Source of the DNA: Hyphomicrobiales bacterium
Lineage (GTDB): Bacteria > Pseudomonadota > Alphaproteobacteria > Rhizobiales > Rhizobiaceae
Length of the DNA stretch: 64,000 bases
Reading direction: 5' to 3'
Assembly: GCA_900470155.1 (NCBI GenBank)
Contig: UBZT01000008.1
Span: 184,114-248,113, forward strand
A program made the position numbers and the translations under genes. Under the pieces are notes generated by a model that did no database searches, had not been told where the DNA came from, and was given only the letters and a program-made list of their open reading frames with translations. Position 1 is the first letter of the stretch, and every line of letters begins with the position of its first letter. Shown here piece by piece: positions 40,348-48,795 of this stretch.

Positions 40348-40583
40348 CGCAAGTGGATAAATTTCCGTGAACATTGCATGCGTTTGGCTGACGTATCACA
40401 AAAAATGCGCGCCAATAAGGGTGTGCGTCAAGGCGGATGTTTCGAAATGTTCATGCAGCGATTTTCATGCAATCCTGATGCATTGCCTCGCATGGTGAAG
40501 CCATGGCGACGACACAGCGAACTCGGTTCAGCCTTTGCGGAAGCGACCGAGTTACGCGCAATGCTCGCTATTCTGGCATGGGA

Positions 40584-41927
40584 TCATTGTTCGGAAAATG
40601 CCCGTGACATGCTGTCGGTAATCGGCTTGGCGAGATAGTTGAAAAATGTCCGTTTGTTGGTCTGGATCATCACCTCTGCCGGCATGCCGGGTGTCGGCGT
40701 GAAGCCCTGGACACGTGCAATCTCCGTCGGTGGTATATTGATCCGGGCGAGATAGACATCATGGGGCGCGGTAGACGTGTTTCCCGATTGCTGGAGCGCA
40801 TCTGCCGACAGGTAAAAGACGTCTCCTTCGAGAACCGGCGTCGTCCGCTGGTTCAGCCCCACCAGGCGGATGGTGGCGGGTTGGCCGAGCTTCACGCTGT
40901 CGATATCGTTTCTGGGTATCTGCGCTTCGATGATCAGGGGCACACCTGCGGGCAGGATTTCGAGAATTGCCTTGCCGCTCTCAATCACGCCGCCATTGGT
41001 ATGATAGTGGATTCGCACGACAGTCCCTGAGACTGGCGCATTGATCGTTGCACGCTCCAGGATGTTTGCGGCTTCCCGCAACTGCTCTCGCACCATGTCG
41101 CGCTCGCCCTGGATGGCCTGCAGCCGTTCGAGCGCGTCTTCGCGATAAGCGCTTTCTGCGCGCAGCACTTCCTGCTCCCCCTTGGTCCGCTGTGCCTGGG
41201 TCTCGGCGATTTCCGCCTCAAGCCGCCCGATCTGGCCTTCCGCCTCGGCGATCGCGCGGAGAATGGCCTTGACCTCGTTTGCACGCGCGACACCCTTTTC
41301 CAGCAGGATTTGTTTTGCGGCGTATTCATCCTTGAGCAAATCGAGTTGGCGGATGGATGAGTCGCGTTGTCTCGTGTAGCCGATTTCGCGAAATTCGAGG
41401 GCCCTGATGTTCTGTTGCAGCAGCGCGATCTCGCTTGAGAGCTTTTGTCGCTGTGCTCTGAAATTGAGTTGCTGGCTGACCAGGATCGCCCAGACGTCGG
41501 GATCGCCGCGGTGCTCCTTCAGCAGCGACGTAAGGTCGAGCTTTTCAACCGTCTCAAACTGCGCCGTCAATCGGGCGGCCGTTACATCCAGTCGCATGCG
41601 GCGCAGGAAAAGCTCGCGCATTTTTGCTTGCGCCGCGGTCTCATCAAGCTGCACGAGCGCTTGTCCCTCGACGACCTGGTCGCCTTCGCTGACGAGGATC
41701 TGCTCGATGATCCCGCCTTCGAGATGCTGGAGGATCTTGTTCTGGCCGGTGGCGACGAAGCTGCCTTGAGCAATCACCGCTGCCGCCAGCGGAGCGGTTG
41801 ATGCCCAGGTTCCGAAGCCGCCGAATGCGATGGCCATAAGCGCGAGGCCGACGACCGTTTGCTTGCCGATCGACCGCGGCACCTCTGAGTACCACTCGAT
41901 ATCATGGACTTTGGCGATGTCTGCCAT
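40584..41927 (-). CDS. HlyD-family type I secretion adaptor
   Basis: A 447-residue periplasmic adaptor (membrane fusion protein) that links an ABC exporter to an outer-membrane TolC-type channel. One N-terminal transmembrane helix (about 23-43) is followed by a lipoyl-like half motif (HLEGGIIEQILVSEGD), a long coiled coil (about 90-300) rich in Glu/Gln/Arg, the second lipoyl half (APVSGTVVRI) and a beta-barrel part with PGMPAEVMIQT. It is the last gene of the leftward secretion locus, 11 bp after the ABC gene. No TolC gene is present in the window. Confidence 0.93.
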   Translation of the reverse strand: MADIAKVHDIEWYSEVPRSIGKQTVVGLALMAIAFGGFGTWASTAPLAAAVIAQGSFVATGQNKILQHLEGGIIEQILVSEGDQVVEGQALVQLDETAAQAKMRELFLRRMRLDVTAARLTAQFETVEKLDLTSLLKEHRGDPDVWAILVSQQLNFRAQRQKLSSEIALLQQNIRALEFREIGYTRQRDSSIRQLDLLKDEYAAKQILLEKGVARANEVKAILRAIAEAEGQIGRLEAEIAETQAQRTKGEQEVLRAESAYREDALERLQAIQGERDMVREQLREAANILERATINAPVSGTVVRIHYHTNGGVIESGKAILEILPAGVPLIIEAQIPRNDIDSVKLGQPATIRLVGLNQRTTPVLEGDVFYLSADALQQSGNTSTAPHDVYLARINIPPTEIARVQGFTPTPGMPAEVMIQTNKRTFFNYLAKPITDSMSRAFSEQ

Positions 41928-41938
41928 ATGCGTCGCTC

Positions 41939-44122
41939 CTATTGCAACTGATGACCGAATGAGCCGCCTTCGATATCGATGCCGCGCGCTTGCAACGCCT
42001 TCAGCACATCCATACGCATGCCGAACAGGGCGACGGTGCCATTGACCAGCAAAAGGATCTTATCGACGTTGCTGAGCAGGGCAGGGCGCTGGGTTATGGT
42101 GATCATGGTGATCTTCTGCTCTTTCGCATGTTGCAGCGCCCGCATCAGCGCCACGTCACCGGCACTGTCGAGGTTAGAATTGGGCTCGTCGAGCACCACA
42201 AGATGGGGGTCGCCGAAGAAGGCACGCGCCAGCGCGATCCGTTGCTTCTGTCCGCCGGACAGCGGCGATCCATCGGCGGCGACCATGGTTTCGTAGCCGT
42301 GTGGAAGGCTTGCAATCATCTCGTGCACATCGGCCAGCATTGCGGCGCGGTAGATCTGCTCATCATCCGCGTCGCTCCGCATGCGGGCAATATTCGCCTT
42401 GATCGTTCCGGGAAACAGCTGGACGTCCTGTGGCAGATAGCCGATGTTTTCGCCGAATTGCCGCTGATCCCAGTTGCGCAAATCCATCAGGTCCAATCGG
42501 ACATTTCCCGAGGTCGGCAGGATGGACCCGACCAGCATCTTGCCCAGGGTCGTCTTTCCAGCGCCGGAATTTCCGATGACAGCCAGAGAATCGCCGGGTT
42601 GAAGCGCGAAGGAAATGCCGTTCAACACGACCCTCTTTGTGCCTTGCGGCACATAAAGCAGCCGCTCGACGTCAAGCCGTCCCTCAGGTTTCGGCAGGTT
42701 GAGCCGCTCGAAATTGAGCGGAGAGGCTTTGAGCAGCGCAGTGATCCGTCCATAGGCGGCGCGCGACTGGCTGAACTGGTTCCATCCTTCGATCGCGCCC
42801 TCGATTGGCGCCAGCGCACGTCCGGCAATGATGGAGGACGCAATGACCATGCCTCCGGTGAGTTCGCCCTTGATCGCAAGATATGCCCCCCAACCGAGCA
42901 TGGTCACTTGCGTCAGAAGGCGCACACCTTTCGAGATTGCGGCAATGGCGATATTCCTGTCTTGCGCGATCACCTGTGCCTTCAGCGAAGCTGCCGTGTC
43001 CTTGCCCCAGATCTGCACCGCCTCCGGTATCATCGCCAATGCATTGATGATCTGGGAGTTGCGGGTCATCGAATCCAGATGCAGGTTGGCTTTGACCTGC
43101 GCCGCGTTCGCGTCGGCAAAGGGTGTGGCCGTTACCCGCTGGTTTATCTGGGTGAAGATCAGGAGAAGGATGGCGGTAACCACAACGATAAAGCCGAGAT
43201 GCGGATGGATGAGAAAAACCGCGATCAGGAATACCGGCGCGATCGGCGCATCGAGAAAGGCAAGCAATGTCCGCGAGACGAGGAATGTGCGGACTTGCTG
43301 GAGGTCACCGAGTGTCTGGTATTCTCGACCGTTGCCCTGCAGGGACGCGCGGGCCGCGGCGCTCAGGATCGGCGCTCCAAGTTGCGCCGCGACCTCCACA
43401 GCGGTGCGCATCAGGATGAAGCGACGCAAGGCGTCAAAGGCGGATTGCAGAATGATGGCGCCGATGATGACGATCGTCAGCATGATCAGAGTGTCTGTCG
43501 ATCTGCTGGTCAAAACACGGTCCGAGATCTGGAACAGATAGATCGGTATGGCGAGCACCAGCAGATTGCTGGCAATTGTGAAGATCATCACAATGAACAG
43601 GTTGCGCTTGACCGCGTGCACGCCGGCCTTCAGGCTTGCGTTGAAGTCGACCTGGCCCAGTCTTTTGTGAAACGTGCCATCACCTCCCGATCCCCTGCCG
43701 CCTCGGGTTGCTACCGGCTTGTCTGTCGTCACCACTTCGGCCTTCACCGGACCGCAATCCCCGTCGATCACCTTCATGCCGTCCGGGGCTCGGGACTCAT
43801 GCGGGCGGCTCGGTTGTGCGTCCGGTTCGAGCGGTGGTTCTTGTCGGGTTTCGCCTGAAGGTTCCGGAGCAGGTGTCTCAGGGGTGTCGGGCTGGCTGTA
43901 GGCGACCCGCAGGTTTTGCGGCGGACGCACGGGCTGGGCTGACGTAGCCGATTGCGGCCTGGAGTTGCTGACCTCGGCTTTCAGATAGTCTTCGACGGCT
44001 CGTTCAAGTCGGGCATACGTGCCGTCCGAATCGTTCGATACTTCCAACCGTGGCGTTCTCGGCTCTGCCTTTCTCTCTGCGGGCTCGATCGGTGTCTCAA
44101 GGCGCTTGCGGGTTTCCGACAT
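41939..44122 (-). CDS. Type I secretion ABC transporter, PrtD-like, with extended N-terminus
   Basis: A 727-residue exporter. Residues 1-165 are a Pro/Ser/Glu-rich, probably disordered cytoplasmic extension absent from usual PrtD proteins of about 580 residues. The membrane domain starts near 168. The ATPase has Walker A GNSGAGKTTL (about 517-526), signature SGGQKQR (about 620) and Walker B VVLDEPNSNLD. The H-loop reads TITQRPALL, so Gln678 stands where the switch His is expected. It should export the two proteins encoded just upstream, with the HlyD adaptor. It has no C39 peptidase domain. Confidence 0.92.
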   Translation of the reverse strand: MSETRKRLETPIEPAERKAEPRTPRLEVSNDSDGTYARLERAVEDYLKAEVSNSRPQSATSAQPVRPPQNLRVAYSQPDTPETPAPEPSGETRQEPPLEPDAQPSRPHESRAPDGMKVIDGDCGPVKAEVVTTDKPVATRGGRGSGGDGTFHKRLGQVDFNASLKAGVHAVKRNLFIVMIFTIASNLLVLAIPIYLFQISDRVLTSRSTDTLIMLTIVIIGAIILQSAFDALRRFILMRTAVEVAAQLGAPILSAAARASLQGNGREYQTLGDLQQVRTFLVSRTLLAFLDAPIAPVFLIAVFLIHPHLGFIVVVTAILLLIFTQINQRVTATPFADANAAQVKANLHLDSMTRNSQIINALAMIPEAVQIWGKDTAASLKAQVIAQDRNIAIAAISKGVRLLTQVTMLGWGAYLAIKGELTGGMVIASSIIAGRALAPIEGAIEGWNQFSQSRAAYGRITALLKASPLNFERLNLPKPEGRLDVERLLYVPQGTKRVVLNGISFALQPGDSLAVIGNSGAGKTTLGKMLVGSILPTSGNVRLDLMDLRNWDQRQFGENIGYLPQDVQLFPGTIKANIARMRSDADDEQIYRAAMLADVHEMIASLPHGYETMVAADGSPLSGGQKQRIALARAFFGDPHLVVLDEPNSNLDSAGDVALMRALQHAKEQKITMITITQRPALLSNVDKILLLVNGTVALFGMRMDVLKALQARGIDIEGGSFGHQLQ

Positions 44123-44133
44123 ACATATCCCCT

Positions 44134-46170
44134 TTAATGGCCAATCATGCTGTTAACCCCGTCGCCCGAATGCCCGTCATAGTCGGACGGCAGGCACGAG
44201 TGATCCGATGCCGTCGAGTGATCGTCCGGATCGAGCATGGAATCGTCGAGAAAAAGCACGGCCTCGTTGACCAGCGCATCGGGATCCGGATTGCCAAAGT
44301 CCGGTTGCCCGGAAATAAGCTCGGCTTGAAACAGCGTTTCCTGCGAATATTGCTGTCCCCCCACATATGTCTTTCCCACGGAATCGAGATCGATGATCGT
44401 GGCATTGTTCAACAGCGCGTTTGAGCCGGTCTCGATTGTCCAGCCGGCATCGAGATTGGGCGCAATCGCATCCATCGCCAGCGCGATCTGATCGCTGTCG
44501 CCAAGGATGTTCGTCTGGCGGATGTATTGCAGGTTGATCAGGTCGCCGCTGACATAGAGAACCCGCAAGCCTTGCAGGCCTGCAAAAGCCTCGTCGGACA
44601 GCAATTCCGGCGCGATGCTGCCTTGCCCGTTTGCAAACGAAGCCAGTGTGGTGAGTTGGTCCTGCGACAGAGAGTCGAAGCGATCCGAATCGCCGATGGT
44701 GGCGATTCGGGCCTGATTCCAGAGCAGGTTTTCCGAGGATGAAACAGAGCCTTCTCCCGAAGTCTGAAAATCCGCCGTCGCGCCGATAAAGTCGTTGTCG
44801 AACAGCACATTCATCTGGTGAATGATGTTCGCGTCGAAGATCGAGCCGCCGATAATGATCAGGTCGTAGGAAAAACCCAGCTCGAACACTGATGCATGGT
44901 TGACGCCGTAATTGTCGCCGGCGACCACGCTCGTGGTCACGCCAGACGAGGAGAGGATGCCGACATCGTCGTCGCTCATGAAAATGATCTGTTCGAGCCA
45001 GTTGACGATCATCAGGTCGCCATGGATCTCGGTGACCGCCCAGAACGCCGGATAGCCATCGTTGGCTGCCGCATCTGAGGTTGCGCCCGCAGACGTGTCG
45101 AGATGATCGAATGTTGCGATGTTGAACATCTCGTTCGCCGCCGCATCATGGGTCCAGTCGCTGACCGCAGACGTGATCGCGTCTGTATCCCACAACGCAT
45201 TGATTTGAATGATGGCATTGGCTTCGATGTGGTCGCCGGCGACGATGGTGACAGTCGCGCCCGTCCAGAAGTTCTGCAGCACAACGTTGTTGATGAGCGT
45301 GTTGCCGCCAGTATGAACCTCCACGGAGACCTCAATGGCGACGGTACCGTCATCCATGGTCCAGGTGTTGGAGTTTTCGCCTGCGCCGCTCTCTTCGACC
45401 TCGCTGTCGTCCGCCTCATCTGCCTCGCCCTCGTCTTTGGCGAAGGCGTGATGATCCTCCAGGGCAGGTGCCTCCTCAACGAGTTCACCATTCACATAGA
45501 TGCCGTCGATGTTAGATGCGCTGATATGAACCTGAACAGCATCTTCGCCGCCGGGGGCTTCCTCCTCCAACTGCTCGATGATCGTCTTGATGACGCCGAC
45601 CATCTCATCGCTCGATCCGGGACGAGCCAGATCGCCAAGAGGTGAAAGCGCTGCCGCCTCTTCGAAGCCCTTGAGCACCGCGCCGTCATCGATCGGCTCC
45701 GGACTGAAGGTGAGCCCATGACCGCCGACGCTGAAATAGTCATCGTCGGACAGTGAGATGGCTTGATTGAAGTGATTGACGACCGAACCCGGCGCCTGAA
45801 TCTCCGGCGCAACGAAATGCGCGGTGCTGCTCTGCGCGGTATTGAAGCCGTAGTTCGGCGTGTCCGGAAGCACCCGATCATCGCTGTGATGGCCAACCGT
45901 CCGAGCAACGGAGATGAACTGCGGCTCAACAGGCTTGGTCAGTACATACCAATGGTCTGGAGCCGGAGAACGATAGCCGAAACCCGGCTCGAAGCCGAGC
46001 AGTTCGAAGGGGGCCGCGAAATCGCTGGTATGTACCGGTAGCTTTTCCACATCCACGTCGACCTTGGTGAAGGAAAATTCGTTATAAGCTTCCCGAGCCC
46101 GCGCATTCTCCAGGGTAATGTGGAAGAAGCCGATAAAGTGACTGATTTCTTCGGTGAATTTGTCCGCCAT
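44134..46170 (-). CDS. Acidic repeat protein, presumed type I secretion substrate
   Basis: A 678-residue acidic protein with no signal peptide, just before the ABC gene (11 bp). Residues 1-210 form a probable folded N-terminal part. About 230-265 is a very acidic linker. About 285-600 holds alternating repeat motifs: an N-x-[LF]-x-N type (around 289, 346, 423, 480, 584) and a [GD]-D...Q-x-x-x-[LM]-x-D-x-D type (Q at 322, 394, 452, 552; a further copy at 136). The C-terminal about 60 residues are Asp/Ser-rich, as in secreted substrates. No RTX nonapeptides are seen. Start ATG 46170 or TTG 46176 after AAGGAG. Rhizobial proteins of this kind are often just annotated as type I secretion protein. 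Confidence 0.75.
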   Translation of the reverse strand: MADKFTEEISHFIGFFHITLENARAREAYNEFSFTKVDVDVEKLPVHTSDFAAPFELLGFEPGFGYRSPAPDHWYVLTKPVEPQFISVARTVGHHSDDRVLPDTPNYGFNTAQSSTAHFVAPEIQAPGSVVNHFNQAISLSDDDYFSVGGHGLTFSPEPIDDGAVLKGFEEAAALSPLGDLARPGSSDEMVGVIKTIIEQLEEEAPGGEDAVQVHISASNIDGIYVNGELVEEAPALEDHHAFAKDEGEADEADDSEVEESGAGENSNTWTMDDGTVAIEVSVEVHTGGNTLINNVVLQNFWTGATVTIVAGDHIEANAIIQINALWDTDAITSAVSDWTHDAAANEMFNIATFDHLDTSAGATSDAAANDGYPAFWAVTEIHGDLMIVNWLEQIIFMSDDDVGILSSSGVTTSVVAGDNYGVNHASVFELGFSYDLIIIGGSIFDANIIHQMNVLFDNDFIGATADFQTSGEGSVSSSENLLWNQARIATIGDSDRFDSLSQDQLTTLASFANGQGSIAPELLSDEAFAGLQGLRVLYVSGDLINLQYIRQTNILGDSDQIALAMDAIAPNLDAGWTIETGSNALLNNATIIDLDSVGKTYVGGQQYSQETLFQAELISGQPDFGNPDPDALVNEAVLFLDDSMLDPDDHSTASDHSCLPSDYDGHSGDGVNSMIGH

Positions 46171-46235
46171 CGTCAAGGCCGTAACTCCTTGTTCCTGAGG
46201 TGCCGCCAAGACCGAGCGTCATGAGGCACAAACGA

Positions 46236-46258
46236 GCTGCGCAGGAAGCCTGCGCAGC
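46236..46258 (-). terminator. Intercistronic hairpin in secretion operon
   Basis: A perfect 10-bp stem with a 3-nt loop (46236-46245 with 46249-46258) lies in the 130-bp gap after the Gly-rich gene. On the minus strand only a weak T-rich stretch follows. It may stop part of the transcripts or protect the upstream mRNA, giving more Gly-rich protein than transporter. Confidence 0.6.
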
Positions 46259-46300
46259 CCCGTGATGTTTGCTATATTTGGCTAAATGCGATCCCAGCCC

Positions 46301-47989
46301 TTACACCCCGTCGTCGCCGTCCTCGCCAACAACCGTGCTGGTCAGGCTGCCACCGACGACTGTCATGTCGATTGCATTCTGCTGCAGGTTGGCACCCATC
46401 ACGATTTCCTGGTTGAAGGCACTGGTGTCGATGCCAGCGTCAGCACTTGCCGAGCTGGTGCCGGTGACATAACCGTCATCGGAATTGCCCGATCCCCAAG
46501 AGCCGCCGTCGCCTGCGCCGCCATAACCGGTGGTCGCAGTGCCACCCGCGCCGCCAAGAGCGCCGTCACCGCCGAGAGCCCAACCGCCAACAGCACCGCC
46601 CCCGGTACCGGCTGTCCAGGCACCGCTGAGCGCCCCGCCACCATCACCACCTTCAGCCCAGGCATCCCCGCCCCAAGCTTCACCGCTGGTCGCACTGCCA
46701 GAGGTCCCGCCGCCGCCGGTACCAGCTGCACCGGCACCGCCGTCACCGCCAACACCGAGGCCTGCACCGGTACCGGCACCAAGGCCGAGGCCCAGTCCGC
46801 CGGCATCGCCGCCATCGCCGCCATTGCCGGAATTGGTTGCTGCACCGCTGCCGCCACCGGCACCGCCGACACCACCGTCGTTCGCGTTGCCCCCGGTATT
46901 GCTGCCGCCAGTACCGCCGCCGCCAGCATTGCCACCTTCATTGTCGATGAGGATTGGATTGATCAGGCCCAACGAGATACCGAGGCCGTTGCCGCCATCG
47001 CCGCCTGTGGCTTCGCTGTCGCCAGCGTCGTCGGCGTCGCCGCCTTCGGAATCACCGCCGTTGCCGCCTTCGCCACCTTCGCCCGTGCTGTTGCTGCCGC
47101 CAGCGCCTTCGCCTGCCAGAGCCAGGCCGGCGCCGAGACCAAGACCGAGGCCTAGACCGACACCGACGCCTGCTGCGCCGTTGCCACCCTGACCGCCAAT
47201 ACCGATGCCGCCGAGTGCCGCACCTGAGTCTGCGCTGCCGGAATCGCCTTCGCCGCCATCGGCTTCGCCGCCGTCGCCTTCGCCGCCTTCAGCATTGCTG
47301 GCCGCCAGACCGCCAAATCCGGTGCCGCCGAGGGCGCCGCCGCCGAAAGCAAGGCCGCCATTGCCGCCATCGCCACCGTCAGCGTCGGCATTGCCGCCGC
47401 CGTTGCCGCCTTCGCCGCCGCCATTGATGCCTTCTTCAGCCTTGGCAAATCCGCCATTGGCTTTGGCGTCTACCGTGAAGGTCGCATCATTCTTGACTTC
47501 GGCACTCTCCAGTTTGTCGTTGTCCTGGAGATTGGCGATCTGGTTGAAGACGTTGCCGCTGTCATTGCCAGCGCCATCAAGGGCATCATTCATGATATCC
47601 TTGAACTGGACATTGAACAGGCCTTCGACCGATGAGCCCTTGGACACATCGATATCGGCGAAATCATCGTCCGTGGGGAGATAGCCCTCGAGCCCCGGAT
47701 CAACAGTGACGCCGACGGTGACCGTCGTGGTGCTCACGTTCTCATTGAAGTTGAGGTTGGCATTCAGGTTGCCGTTACCGTTCAGGTTACCGTTGCCATT
47801 CAGGTTGCCATTGCCATTGAGGTTTTCGGACTCGCTGGACTGGTACTGACCTTGCCCCTGACCCTGGCCTTGGCCCTGCAACTGTGCTTGGGCTTCAAGC
47901 TGCGCCTGGGCCTGTGCCTGCGCTTCGGATTGTTCCTGATCCTGACTGTTGTCGTCATGATCGTAATAGTTATTCTTTGGCTTACCCAT
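46301..47989 (-). CDS. Gln/Asn/Gly low-complexity protein, presumed secreted
   Basis: A 562-residue protein, first in the leftward locus. Regions in order: charged start (1-22), Gln/Ala and Gly-Gln repeats (23-50), Asn-Gly-Asn-Leu repeats (57-80), a more normal segment (81-180) with FNQIANLQDND, a long Gly-rich region with many Gly-Gly-Asn/Asp/Glu runs (180-505), and a 48-residue C-terminus ending in hydrophobic and Asp residues. No signal peptide or transmembrane helix, so export by the neighbouring type I system is the likely route. The start at 47989 has GGAGGATACGACT in front; an upstream codon at 48007 is unlikely. Looks like a fibrous or matrix protein; the function is unknown. Confidence 0.75.
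   Translation of the reverse strand: MGKPKNNYYDHDDNSQDQEQSEAQAQAQAQLEAQAQLQGQGQGQGQGQYQSSESENLNGNGNLNGNGNLNGNGNLNANLNFNENVSTTTVTVGVTVDPGLEGYLPTDDDFADIDVSKGSSVEGLFNVQFKDIMNDALDGAGNDSGNVFNQIANLQDNDKLESAEVKNDATFTVDAKANGGFAKAEEGINGGGEGGNGGGNADADGGDGGNGGLAFGGGALGGTGFGGLAASNAEGGEGDGGEADGGEGDSGSADSGAALGGIGIGGQGGNGAAGVGVGLGLGLGLGAGLALAGEGAGGSNSTGEGGEGGNGGDSEGGDADDAGDSEATGGDGGNGLGISLGLINPILIDNEGGNAGGGGTGGSNTGGNANDGGVGGAGGGSGAATNSGNGGDGGDAGGLGLGLGAGTGAGLGVGGDGGAGAAGTGGGGTSGSATSGEAWGGDAWAEGGDGGGALSGAWTAGTGGGAVGGWALGGDGALGGAGGTATTGYGGAGDGGSWGSGNSDDGYVTGTSSASADAGIDTSAFNQEIVMGANLQQNAIDMTVVGGSLTSTVVGEDGDDGV
47761..47826 (+). repeat. 18-bp tandem repeat inside the Gly-rich gene
   Basis: Imperfect 18-bp units (47761-47778, 47779-47796, 47797-47814, then a partial copy) encode the Asn-Gly-Asn-Gly-Asn-Leu repeats on the minus strand. 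6-bp units just beyond (about 47842-47880) encode Gly-Gln. Such tracts can change length by slippage in steps of whole codons. Confidence 0.8.
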
Positions 47990-48795
47990 AGTCGTATCCT
48001 CCGTCATCGGATTCCGCGACAGTTTGACCGTTATTCATCTTCTATACGGTCTTCACATGCGAATTCCGGATCGCTCTGCGGTTGAAAGACAATTTGCCTC
48101 ACGAGGCCACTTTTACGATCGCCAGTCTGGCGATTGTCATTGCCTGAAAAGTATTCCTCCTGAATGCGGTTAAGAGGTATTGATCCTGTTCGGGCTGTGT
48201 CCGAGAGACACGTGCCCAACGCGAACAACCAGATCGCTGCCTCAACCCAAGTCTCTGCCTGTTGGCGACAGAAGATAAGCTGATAGATGGAGCTAGTAAT
48301 GTGCATTGCAGCAAGTGGGAGCGAAGGTCTAGACTGCCGAGGTACAGGATAGTTGCTGGAACGTGACGCATTCAATCCGATGCAACCTCGAGAGTGGTTC
48401 GGATTGAAACAGCTTTGGACGCCTGTTCTTCTCAAAGTTGATTTTTGCGGCGTGTACCCGTTAAGAAAGTCTTTCCTTTGCAGAAAAGAGCCTCGACAGA
48501 GAGCGCCGCGCCGCCCCGGAATTCGGCCGCATAAAGGTATCAAAAGGGGTAGAATATCGGCACATGCTCCCTCGTATTGTGTAGATGATCTAGATTTGTG
48601 CTTGCCGCCGCGATGGGAAATGCACTTCGTTTGCAATGAGCTGCAATATTGTTGTCGCTCATGATGTCTAGTGGCGGGCCCTTTAGATCGTTCGGACTAT
48701 TCCCAACCGCTGCCGTTTGGTTTACCGTTTTCTAAAGGAGCAGGGGCGGCGCTTGCGGGCGCACTCTTTGGTTGTATTTTGGGGAGGCATGCCGC
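47990..48795. other. Long control region between secretion operon and LuxR-type gene
   Basis: About 800 bp without a convincing gene. The stretch is richer in A and T than its neighbours and separates divergent genes, so it should hold both promoters. It contains an inverted repeat at 48118-48134. A 201-codon leftward frame (48031-48636) lacks coding character and has a Cys/Arg/Ser-rich, non-protein-like composition. I see no tRNA, insertion element or riboswitch. Confidence 0.6.
48118..48134. promoter_or_regulatory. Inverted repeat in control region
   Basis: A perfect 7-bp inverted repeat with 3-bp spacer (48118-48124 with 48128-48134) lies about 130 bp upstream of the Gly-rich start codon. 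LuxR-type regulators bind dyads of this size, so it is a candidate operator. The assignment is inference. Confidence 0.35.

Noticed and set aside
46286..47155. A plus-strand frame rich in Ala/Thr opposite the Gly-rich gene
   Set aside because: It is the reverse reading of Gly codons and starts without a ribosome binding site. The minus-strand frame has a strong one and sits in an operon.
47761..47880. Short regular repeats that could suggest a CRISPR array
   Set aside because: The units are 18 bp and 6 bp, directly adjacent without unique spacers, and encode Asn-Gly and Gly-Gln repeats in frame.
48031..48636. A 201-codon minus-strand frame in the long control region
   Set aside because: Its composition (many Cys, Arg, Ser), lack of a ribosome binding site and lack of any domain suggest non-coding DNA.
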